Shown here in pieces: positions 1-6,872 of a DNA stretch of 64,000 nt. Under the pieces are notes generated by a model. The model was given only the letters and a program-made list of their open reading frames with translations. It ran no database searches and was not told the DNA's origin. Source of the stretch: an uncultured Bacteroidales bacterium (GTDB lineage: Bacteria > Bacteroidota > Bacteroidia > Bacteroidales > Bacteroidaceae). The translations under genes and the position numbers were made by a program. Every line of letters begins with the position of its first letter. The first letter of the stretch is position 1. The stretch is taken from the NCBI GenBank assembly GCA_937906165.1, contig CALCYA010000074.1, forward strand, positions 19,254-83,253, in the 5' to 3' direction.

Positions 1-37
1 AATGGCTTCAAGATGTCGTTTATAGAGGAATTTCGTT

Positions 38-640
38 TCATTTCTTCTTGCGTGTCTTGCGTGCAGGTTTCTCTTCTGCCACTGTCTCAACAGGCTCATT
101 CTCTGCACCTGTGTAATGGTCGTACCTATCCCAATTCGCGTGCAACCTGGTATCAAGTTCTATCAGTTCTTTAAGGAATGGGTAACGCTCGGAGTCCGGG
201 CAAGGTGCATCGGCGGTAGAGAGAGTACGCAACTTCAAATGCACCTCTCGCATACGCTGTAGAAGTGAAAGATTTTCCACATACAGTGCCTGTATCTCTT
301 CGGGCAGTGTATCGTGGTCGCCTCTCTTGCCCTGCTTGAACTCCTTTGCAGGATTATCCTCAGTAAAGGTGTTATGCTTCTTTACAATCTCTTCTACCTG
401 CTTATCCATTGCTACCACCTGTGCGTGTGTCAAGTCCTTGACACGGAAATTGTAGTGCTTGCGAAGGTGGTACTCGATGAACTCTGCCTTTCCGCGTGGG
501 TTAGACATCAAGTTGCGGTACATTATCTGATTGCCGTTAAGCTTCAGTAGATACAAAGCTCCCTGCTCATAATCACGCTGTTCGTGCGGTGTATCGAGCC
601 ACTGTTGTATCTTCTCTGTAAATTCGTGGTTGAGTGTCAT
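38..640 (-). CDS. Unknown protein of integrated capsid element
   Basis: A 200-residue soluble, charged protein that I do not recognise. The middle (about residues 60-140) is rich in Lys and Glu and probably helical, and the C-terminus ends in a Lys/Arg-rich tail (KPARKTRKKK), which suggests nucleic-acid or surface contact. It is the last gene of the minus-strand structural operon visible here and overlaps the stop of the upstream PRTase-like gene by 4 bp, so the two are translationally coupled. The position after capsid and tail-like genes suggests a virion assembly or accessory role, but this rests on context only. Confidence 0.7.
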   Translation of the reverse strand: MTLNHEFTEKIQQWLDTPHEQRDYEQGALYLLKLNGNQIMYRNLMSNPRGKAEFIEYHLRKHYNFRVKDLTHAQVVAMDKQVEEIVKKHNTFTEDNPAKEFKQGKRGDHDTLPEEIQALYVENLSLLQRMREVHLKLRTLSTADAPCPDSERYPFLKELIELDTRLHANWDRYDHYTGAENEPVETVAEEKPARKTRKKK

Positions 641-1284
641 AGCTTGTTGTTTATTCCTGTGAAAAAAATAAGGTTCTTGTCGTACTGCGACAAAAGGCGG
701 TACATACTCCCCAATGTTGAGCCTGTAGTAACAAAATCATCAAAGACTATGATATTCGGCTCTTGGGGCAGGATGTTAAGGGTGTATTCGGCATTGATAC
801 GCTGCTTATTCTTGCAAAAGGCAACATCTTCATAGAACGGTATGCCCAACTGCCGGGCTATCTCTTCGCTGATACGAGTAGCGAAGTTCTTCACAAGGTG
901 TCTTCTCTTGGGTGATGTGCAGATAGCCCAACCGCCCTTGTCGAGGGTGTTGCCGATAATCTGCCTTATCAACGACACGGTATTGTCCGCAAAGAACTGT
1001 ACCATACCGTCATCAGCCTTGATGTCTGTAAGAGTCCGGCCATAGACCGACTTTTGCCAAAGAGAAATGAAGAACACACCGCCACGGCGTGTAAGGCGTA
1101 TTTTCTGCGTAAAATCGCACCTTGCTTCTACGCTTTTATCCCAACCCTTGCGGTGCTGTTCTGCAAAGATGTCCTTGTTCTGTACTACAGAAGCACCGAA
1201 AGCACCCTGCTCGATAGAAGGCACTTCGATATTGGATAGAAGCTCGTCCAATGAGTTGAGGGTGTTTTCGGTGTTCATAGTCAT
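637..1284 (-). CDS. Phosphoribosyltransferase-fold protein in capsid operon
   Basis: A 215-residue protein with a PRPP-binding-type loop at about residues 178-190: a hydrophobic strand followed by FDDFVTTGST, the acidic pair and T-T-G-S-T of type I phosphoribosyltransferases (ComF/Apt-like). No zinc-ribbon cysteines of ComF are seen. Residues 1-60 have no recognised motif. It sits 3 bp after the tail-like gene and overlaps the next ORF by 4 bp, inside the structural operon, which is an odd place for a nucleotide-salvage-type enzyme. An alternative start is Met3. The fold call rests on one strong motif; the substrate is unknown. Confidence 0.65.
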   Translation of the reverse strand: MTMNTENTLNSLDELLSNIEVPSIEQGAFGASVVQNKDIFAEQHRKGWDKSVEARCDFTQKIRLTRRGGVFFISLWQKSVYGRTLTDIKADDGMVQFFADNTVSLIRQIIGNTLDKGGWAICTSPKRRHLVKNFATRISEEIARQLGIPFYEDVAFCKNKQRINAEYTLNILPQEPNIIVFDDFVTTGSTLGSMYRLLSQYDKNLIFFTGINNKL

Positions 1285-1287
1285 TTA

Positions 1288-1881
1288 TCAGCCGTCAATG
1301 ATATTCTCGTCATCTACATTCTCGCACACAATGTTTCCGTCCTCGGTGTCAAGAGTGCCCTTGTAGAAAGGTGCAGGGCATTCATCGGTAGCCTCGGCAG
1401 TAATGGTGGTAGAGGTAGTGCCTGTAGCCCCTTGCCCCAAGTCCTGTGCGACGGTGGCCTTTGTGGGCCAATGCTCACTGCCGACCACACGCCAGTTGCC
1501 TTTCATATCCTGCACGACTATAACGATGTCGTTATTGTTGATGTAGGCGGCAGCTGCCGATGCCTCTTCACCGACGGCCGGGTGAACAAGCGTAAGTTTG
1601 TTGAGCTGTGTCTGCGAGGGAACTTCGCCCTGCGGGTCGCTTGTGAGCTGTGATTTGTCGGGCAGAATGTCAATGTACTTCCATTTCTGCTCCGCCAACA
1701 ATTCAAAACTTCCATTGAGGATAGCCGACACGAGGCGACCATTGGTGTAGTGCTGTAATTTAGGCCACTTCACGATGTTGCCTTTCGATGTGTAGTAAGC
1801 ACGACGGCGTATGCCGGGCAATTCAGGTGTGCCCTGACACCACGCCAACGACTGCTGAATGTTGATACAGTTATTTGCCAT
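1288..1881 (-). CDS. Putative tail/virion structural protein
   Basis: A 197-residue protein directly downstream of the capsid gene (24 bp gap). It has a mixed beta-type sequence with a Thr/Ala-rich stretch (TGTTSTTITAE, about residues 150-160) and an acidic C-terminus. No catalytic motif is visible. Position between the major capsid protein and later genes is where head-tail or tail-tube proteins usually lie, so a structural role is inferred rather than shown. The start follows an AT-rich leader typical of these genes. Confidence 0.55.
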   Translation of the reverse strand: MANNCINIQQSLAWCQGTPELPGIRRRAYYTSKGNIVKWPKLQHYTNGRLVSAILNGSFELLAEQKWKYIDILPDKSQLTSDPQGEVPSQTQLNKLTLVHPAVGEEASAAAAYINNNDIVIVVQDMKGNWRVVGSEHWPTKATVAQDLGQGATGTTSTTITAEATDECPAPFYKGTLDTEDGNIVCENVDDENIIDG

Positions 1882-1905
1882 AGTTGTTAGTGTTTACGGT
1901 GATTA

Positions 1906-2868
1906 CTATGCCTTGACAAGCTCCACTACCTTGAGACGGCGTTTGTCAATACTCTCGAACTGCACTCCGAAGAACATTGTGGCAATGTAGGTAAGCACGA
2001 AAGGAGCATACTCCTTGACCATAATGCTCTCGATGTCGCCCATCTGGTCAAAGCCTACAAGCATATTCTTCTTGGGGCAGATGTGCAGATACTTGGAGTC
2101 TGCCTTGTTGTAGAGAGGAACAAGCTTCAACCTGCCGTCCGAACCCTCAACGGAAATCTGTCCGTACTCCTTGTTGTAGATAATGCCTGCGTGCGACACT
2201 TGGTAAGCCTCGTTGTACTTATCCACAAAGTCCTGTGAGCAGAAGAGGTAGCAATCTTCCTTACGCAGACGGGGGTCGAGAGAGAAAAGTATCTCTTTCG
2301 CAACATCAACGGCATTTGCCTTTGTGATGTCCTCTGTCAGCTTCATATAATTGCCCTCTTCCTTTGCAATGGCACCCGATGCAATCTCCTTTGCGGTGAT
2401 AGTGTCGAAACCGTCGAACAGGTCCATTGTGGTATCGCCGTTGGCATTGCGCTTTGCGCTCCAAATAGCGTCGTTGAGGTGTTCGGAAAGGCTCTTTGCC
2501 ACCTGTGCGAGTACGTGCAGTGCTGTGGGTGTCTTCATCTGCCCGTCGCCCTTTGTTGCACCTGTACCAAGAAGGGTGGATATTGCGGTGTTGGGCTCGA
2601 AGTCTGCTGCCACATTGCCGAAGAATGTCTCCAGCGTGCGGAAGTTCAGCGTTAAATCCACATTGGTACGGCGTGTAGGCTTGTAGGGTGCGAACTGTGC
2701 CTTTGCATTGATATCGCCCACATTCTCCTTGTAGCGTATGCCGGGGCGAGGTGTCATAAACTGCAACGTGTCCTGTATGCCGATAATCGGGAGCATAAGG
2801 AGCTGCTTGCGGTACTTGATTGCTGCCTTTTGGTAGTCATCAAGAGTAAAAATCAGTTTTCCTGCCAT
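1906..2868 (-). CDS. Major capsid protein, HK97-type (inferred)
   Basis: A 320-residue protein placed immediately after a ClpP-like protease/scaffold gene, the standard place for a phage major capsid protein. The sequence is free of Cys-rich or enzymatic motifs and has a long alternating helix/strand composition. The segment around residues 230-300 (SVEGSDGRLKLVPLYNKAD, then DQMGDIESIMVKEYAPF) is of the kind found in capsid proteins, and the length fits an HK97-fold subunit of Bacteroidales prophages. The gene is single-copy and starts 25 bp after the protease stop. The family assignment is from context and resemblance; structure prediction would settle it. Confidence 0.7.
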   Translation of the reverse strand: MAGKLIFTLDDYQKAAIKYRKQLLMLPIIGIQDTLQFMTPRPGIRYKENVGDINAKAQFAPYKPTRRTNVDLTLNFRTLETFFGNVAADFEPNTAISTLLGTGATKGDGQMKTPTALHVLAQVAKSLSEHLNDAIWSAKRNANGDTTMDLFDGFDTITAKEIASGAIAKEEGNYMKLTEDITKANAVDVAKEILFSLDPRLRKEDCYLFCSQDFVDKYNEAYQVSHAGIIYNKEYGQISVEGSDGRLKLVPLYNKADSKYLHICPKKNMLVGFDQMGDIESIMVKEYAPFVLTYIATMFFGVQFESIDKRRLKVVELVKA

Positions 2869-2893
2869 AATAGTATAGTTTTTCTTGGTTGTG

Positions 2894-3892
2894 TTAGATT
2901 GAGTTGAATAGTTTGATGGCCTCGTTCACCGTGTCGGCAAACTCTTCTGCCTCGTTCTTCTCACCGCCCTTTGTCTTGTCATCGACAATGGTGCTGGTGC
3001 TGTCGGCAGGCTTCTGCTTCAGAGTCTCGACCTCTGCCTTTAGCGTGGTGATTGTGTTCTCTCTCTCTGCAAGTGCGTTGTCAATACTCTGCGCCTGCTC
3101 TGCGGTAAGGGTAACTTTGTTATCCACCGCCTCGATGCTCTCAATGCCGAGCGCATCGCATAGATGTGTTGCTGTAATCTTCATTTTGTTATCGGGTTTT
3201 GAGTTGTTGGAAGTATTGCTGTTACTGTTGTTGCGGAACAGATTTTTGAGAAAAGCAATGAAGGAGTTTGCGGTGTCGGGAACTGCGATGTTTGGAATAG
3301 GTATGCCTGCGTCGGCCATTGCGCTTGCTACGGCATCGGTAAGCACAGGGGCTGCATCTTCCTTGCTGTTGGTGATTTCATCGACGAAACCCCATTCCTT
3401 TGCTTCTTGTGCAGTGAGCCAACCGCCGACCTTCATAAGGGCAAGCAACTCTTCGCTGCTCTTCTTGCATCTGCCGGCATACATCGAAGCGATGTTGCCG
3501 TCGAGTTTGTCAAGGTCGTTCTTCATCTGCTTGCACTGTGCAATGAGTGCGTCGAGGTCATCGGCATTGAGGTTATCCCATTTGAAGAACTCTGCCGAAC
3601 ATTTATGCACGAGGTACATTGCATTGCAGTCGATTGTTACCTGCTTCGCTCCGAGCGAGGCAATGGTGGCTGCCGATGCGTTCATTCCGACATAGTGAAC
3701 TGCCACATTTCCGTGATTGGAAAATGCGGCTGCTATTGATAGTGCGGTACTGACTGAACCGCCAAGACTGTCGATAAGCACATTGACCTGCTCGTCCTTG
3801 TGCTTGCCGAGAATGAAATCTACATAGGAGCTGTCGAAGTCATAGCCTCCGACAACGCCTTTGAGGTGTAGGTGATAATTTTTCTGTGGCAT
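2894..3892 (-). CDS. ClpP-like prohead maturation protease with scaffold domain
   Basis: A 332-residue serine peptidase of the S14 (ClpP-like) type fused to a scaffold-like tail. Residues 1-175 carry the protease: the substrate-binding IDSLGGSV segment (40-47), the nucleophile in VGMNASAAT (Ser73) and the candidate catalytic His96 in MYLVHK. GGWLTAQEAKEWGFVDEI (156-173) is the conserved C-terminal ClpP signature. Residues 220-235 are an Asn/Ser linker, then a coiled-coil-prone region (about 260-300) typical of scaffolds. Met237, genomic 3184, could be an internal start for scaffold alone. The enzyme would process the prohead during capsid maturation. Confidence 0.85.
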   Translation of the reverse strand: MPQKNYHLHLKGVVGGYDFDSSYVDFILGKHKDEQVNVLIDSLGGSVSTALSIAAAFSNHGNVAVHYVGMNASAATIASLGAKQVTIDCNAMYLVHKCSAEFFKWDNLNADDLDALIAQCKQMKNDLDKLDGNIASMYAGRCKKSSEELLALMKVGGWLTAQEAKEWGFVDEITNSKEDAAPVLTDAVASAMADAGIPIPNIAVPDTANSFIAFLKNLFRNNSNSNTSNNSKPDNKMKITATHLCDALGIESIEAVDNKVTLTAEQAQSIDNALAERENTITTLKAEVETLKQKPADSTSTIVDDKTKGGEKNEAEEFADTVNEAIKLFNSI

Positions 3893-4197
3893 TGCTTATT
3901 GTTTTGCTTTGCCACGAAAGTATATATATATTAAAGGGGTATAAAAGACGAGGAAATATGACATTTATGACATCATTATGGACAAAAAGGCAGATTGTTA
4001 TAACCAAGAGAAAGCAAATTGTCCTTTGGCATCTTATTTGTGATAAGACTTATAAAAAATATTAGAATTATGGAAAAAAACATTGAAACAATTTTAAAGA
4101 ATCTAGTTCCACGGAACAATAAACAATTTGGTATTCTTGGTATTGTCGCATTAGTTGGATTAGGAATTGGCGGAATAACTAAGATTTTAGGCTAACA
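3893..4197. other. AT-rich intergenic region upstream of prohead protease
   Basis: About 300 bp without a minus-strand gene. It holds a TATA-rich stretch near 3921-3935, a minus-strand TACTTTCG -7-like element at 3922-3915 that could drive the protease-capsid operon, and the short plus-strand ORF described separately. No repeat or terminator is evident. Confidence 0.45.
4070..4195 (+). CDS. 41-residue putative membrane peptide, opposite strand
   Basis: A short ORF starting ATG at 4070 and ending TAA at 4193-4195. It encodes a basic N-terminus (MEKNIETILKNLVPRNNK) followed by a roughly 20-residue hydrophobic, Gly-rich helix (ILGIVALVGLGIGGI) and a final KILG. It is the only plus-strand ORF in the structural region and its stop abuts the end of the convergent 4198-4614 gene. 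The leader is AT-rich as for Bacteroidales translation starts. A holin-like, toxin-like or host-modifying small membrane protein is possible. It may also be chance, since no homologue is known to me. Confidence 0.4.
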   Translation: MEKNIETILKNLVPRNNKQFGILGIVALVGLGIGGITKILG

Positions 4198-4614
4198 CTA
4201 TACAATGCACGGAACAAGTGCTTTCGGAGCAGAAAAGGTAACTGTAACCTTGTCTGTTGCAGTATCGCCGTCCGGTGCGCCGGTGGTACTCTCAATCTTC
4301 ACTACGGGAAATGGTCGCTCCATAGCACCTATGAGATATGAGCGACCATTAGCCGTAGTAACCACGAAAGCGATAGGAAAGGCAGTAGGCAGCTCGTCGA
4401 GAGTGGAGAATTTGAGAGTGGCTTTTTCAAGGCGACCTTTGTTCTCGTACTCTGAAACAGTATCACAGGAAGGTGTTCCGTAAAAAGTGATAGGTGTTGT
4501 ACCTGCATAGACTGCAACAGGCATTTTTACCTTGTAGCGGAAAACGATGTCGGGCGATAACTCGGAACAGGGGAGATATGCAATTTTGGTGATTGAGGGC
4601 AGGGAAACTTTCAT
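4198..4614 (-). CDS. Unknown element protein, 138 residues
   Basis: A small protein I do not recognise. It looks beta-rich: FRYKVKMPVAVYAG (26-39), TTPITFYG, and a C-terminal strand pattern TVTFSAPKALVPCIV, with a proline- and threonine-rich middle. No catalytic motif or membrane segment is seen. It lies between the ArdA/unknown genes and the protease-capsid block, on the same strand, 55 bp after the preceding gene's stop. A virion-associated or head-decoration role is possible from the fold impression and position only. Confidence 0.6.
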   Translation of the reverse strand: MKVSLPSITKIAYLPCSELSPDIVFRYKVKMPVAVYAGTTPITFYGTPSCDTVSEYENKGRLEKATLKFSTLDELPTAFPIAFVVTTANGRSYLIGAMERPFPVVKIESTTGAPDGDTATDKVTVTFSAPKALVPCIV

Positions 4615-4669
4615 ACGGCAACAAATTCAACAAAAATCATTTTAGGACAAAAGGCGTTTGAAGTAGTAA

Positions 4670-5134
4670 CTAATTCATACGATTTTTTACGGTAAGATAT
4701 GATTTTCTCTTCCGGTAATAGATTTTTGAGATAGCACACCAATTCGTTTCGTTAAGTTCTATGCCGTGTGCTTCCATCCAAGCGTAAATAAGTTCATCGT
4801 TTCGCTTGCCTATATTCTCGAACTTGTAGAGGTCGTTCCACAACTGGATAACGAAACGGGTGCGTATGGTCTTTTTGAGTGCGAGGGTGGCACGTGGTGG
4901 CAGGTAGTTATATGTTCTCACATCTTTATGTTTGAACGTGGGTATAAATATCTGCGTGTCGGTGGGAGCCGGGCGTGCAGGTATTGCAGAGGGCTGGGGC
5001 TTTAAGAACAGCTCCAAAATATCACTCTCGGCACTGCCTCGTGTAAGAGTTACGGGGTGCTCACCGCCTTGCTCGTGTATGAACCACTGTGCGAGGTATG
5101 GCTCTAAATCAAGATAAATGGTGTATAGGCTCAT
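4670..5134 (-). CDS. Unknown basic element protein, 154 residues
   Basis: A soluble protein with an N-terminal hydrophobic-aromatic segment (YTIYLDLEPYLAQWFIH), a Pro/Ala-rich linker (about residues 47-58) and a basic C-terminal half (ALKKTIRTRFVIQLWNDL, then KIYYRKRKSYL) that looks helical and could bind nucleic acid. The type is familiar from Bacteroidales mobile elements but I cannot assign a function. It is the first gene after the terminator that follows ardA, so transcription of this block probably starts near 5140-5200. Confidence 0.6.
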   Translation of the reverse strand: MSLYTIYLDLEPYLAQWFIHEQGGEHPVTLTRGSAESDILELFLKPQPSAIPARPAPTDTQIFIPTFKHKDVRTYNYLPPRATLALKKTIRTRFVIQLWNDLYKFENIGKRNDELIYAWMEAHGIELNETNWCAISKIYYRKRKSYLTVKNRMN

Positions 5135-5212
5135 ATCGTTTCTATTTTGATACGAAGTTAAGGGGTGCTGGCTGTACTTAAAAAGACCTTTGGCAAAGAG
5201 GTTGCGAAAAAA

Positions 5213-5228
5213 GCCCTCTTTCGAGGGC
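5213..5228 (-). terminator. Terminator after ardA
   Basis: A short GC stem GCCCTC/GAGGGC with a 4-nt loop, followed on the minus strand by six T. It lies 15 bp beyond the ardA stop and separates ardA from the genes that follow. Confidence 0.7.
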
Positions 5229-5242
5229 CTTTGCAGGAGTGC

Positions 5243-5827
5243 TTAATAATCGGAGAATACATATCCGTCAATGAACGTGTAATCGAAATTGAATAAATCG
5301 CGTGCGAACTGCTCCATATCGAAATAGCGACGGGCAAATTCGGGCATATCGCCGTAACAATCATCAACGAGGTGTTCGGCAAATTCCTCTTCGCTATCCC
5401 ACTCACCTTGAAAACGCTCTTTGGCATCTTCCAGCGTGTAGCCACTGCCGTAATGCTCTGTAAAGGCATCGAACAACTTTCTATCCTTTTCGTCCATGTT
5501 GCCATACTCGATAATCTTGTCGAAAGTGACTTCATCAAAGCAACTCTCTGAATACCACTCGGAAGAAAAATTCTCATAATCCTGGTACATGAATTCAGGA
5601 TCTTCTTCATCAATGTGGAGCAAATAGCAGAACTCCATAAATTCATCGTAATCAAAGAACGAGGTCAAATCTACCCACATTCCGTAAAGCGAACCATTAT
5701 TGTACTTGTAATATGTGCCGACATATACAGCTGGATTACCGCTTGTGTAATCATACTCGTGTTCTTTTACCACATCTGCCCAATCTTCAGGGCGTACTCT
5801 CTTCTGCGAAGCATTGATATTTTCCAT
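5243..5827 (-). CDS. ardA: Antirestriction protein ArdA
   Basis: A 194-residue, strongly acidic protein with the ArdA signature: PAVYVGTYYKYNNGSLYGMW near residues 32-51, followed by LHIDEEDPEFMYQDYENF (about 70-87). The remainder is rich in Asp, Glu, Tyr and Phe, as expected for a protein that mimics B-form DNA and blocks type I restriction-modification enzymes. The family is usually about 165-190 residues, so this copy is complete. It has its own terminator and lies next to the iteron cluster, as a separately expressed early gene would. It should protect the element's DNA on entry to a new host. Confidence 0.92.
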   Translation of the reverse strand: MENINASQKRVRPEDWADVVKEHEYDYTSGNPAVYVGTYYKYNNGSLYGMWVDLTSFFDYDEFMEFCYLLHIDEEDPEFMYQDYENFSSEWYSESCFDEVTFDKIIEYGNMDEKDRKLFDAFTEHYGSGYTLEDAKERFQGEWDSEEEFAEHLVDDCYGDMPEFARRYFDMEQFARDLFNFDYTFIDGYVFSDY

Positions 5828-6494
5828 AACCTTGAAACTAAATGTGAATACTCTGTTTTTTGAAACTTTTTATGTGCAAGCAACAGGGCAAGGTCAAAGG
5901 CAACAAGAGCAACAAGGATTTATACGAAAGGCAGGAACTGCTGTAAATACTACCTGAAGGCGTGGAGATTTTTGGTGTAAACTCGCTGTGTCCTTGTGCT
6001 GTTGCCTCTTGCCCTACCTTCGCACACGAAAAAGTCAAAACAGAGTATCACTGTGGGGAAAGGGGAAAAGAGCAAAGATGAAAGAGCAAAGAGTGGAGAG
6101 AGAAACAAGGCAGGTGGTATAAAGACACAAAAAGTTTGTATCGCTGTATCTTTGTATTAAAATCGGCATAACATACTATATAACAAGTACTTGCGGTCGA
6201 TACAAATGTGATACAAGTTAGATTTGTCCTATGATACAAAACGATGAAGAGGTATGCAAGGTGATACAAAAGCAGGAATGAAGAAAATTGTATCAGGTTT
6301 GTATCAAGATTGTATCTGTGAATTTCTCCTTTATTATTAAGAAGTTATATCTTCTTTCTTTTGCTTTGATACAAAGATACAAAAGATTAGTACGGAAATA
6401 AGAAGAGGTAAAATTGAAAGATGTTGCCTTTGCTTACGGCACAAAAAAATGCTGCACGGCAAATGCCATACAGCAGTGAGTGGTAGAAGAGGAT
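5828..6494. other. Gene-free control region between primase block and ardA
   Basis: A 667-bp stretch with no convincing coding sequence: the short ORFs here have no codon bias or family resemblance. Its right half carries the GATACAAA repeat cluster described separately. The left half (5840-6130) has no clear feature that I can name. The promoter of ardA must lie here. Confidence 0.6.
6135..6383. repeat. Iteron-like GATACAAA cluster, possible replication origin
   Basis: About eleven copies of GATACAAA or its complement TTTGTATC (0-1 mismatch) lie within 250 bp. Forward copies are at 6199, 6210, 6233, 6263, 6368 and 6376; reverse copies are at 6135, 6143, 6151, 6287, 6298 and 6309, of which 6143 and 6151 are partial. 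The surrounding DNA is very AT-rich. Dense short repeats next to a primase-SF3 helicase gene are what replication origins of phages and phage satellites look like. They could instead be operator sites for the element's HTH protein. Confidence 0.6.
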
Positions 6495-6872
6495 TTAATG
6501 CTGATGTTCCTTTTTCCAATTAAGCCATTGCTCTACTTCCCTGTCGAAATCTTCGGGAGCGATGTTGCGCCGTACAATGGTGTTGTAGTCATCGGATATA
6601 AAGAACTCCAGCCAATGTGCCCCTTCAAAATAGAAGGCCACATAGGTGAGCAGTACCCACTCCAATTTGCGACCTTGATAGGCGGTGAGCCGAAGGCGTG
6701 TGCCGTGTCGCATATTGTCAAAGTAGGTATATACCTTCCTTGCAAACTTGCGGAATTCTTTGTCGGCAAGATACTTTTCGTTGAACTGTGCAACGGTGTA
6801 GGACTGCACAAGAGTGCGTACTGTTTCGTTTCTAAAGGAATTGTTCATCGGGTATAAATTCGTTAGGGTCAT
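6495..6872 (-). CDS. Unknown element protein downstream of primase
   Basis: A protein of 117-125 residues that I do not recognise, overlapping the end of the primase-helicase gene. Met9 (6848) is an equally good start and reduces the overlap to 17 bp. It is aromatic- and charge-rich (KFARKVYTYFDNMRHGTRLRL; WLEFFISDDYNTIVRRN) and probably all-helical and soluble. Coupling to the primase gene suggests a replication accessory or small regulatory role, but this is inference from position. Confidence 0.65.
   Translation of the reverse strand: MTLTNLYPMNNSFRNETVRTLVQSYTVAQFNEKYLADKEFRKFARKVYTYFDNMRHGTRLRLTAYQGRKLEWVLLTYVAFYFEGAHWLEFFISDDYNTIVRRNIAPEDFDREVEQWLNWKKEHQH

Noticed and set aside
5838..6269. 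Two short minus-strand ORFs upstream of ardA
   Set aside because: Low complexity, no codon bias, and they run into the repeat cluster.
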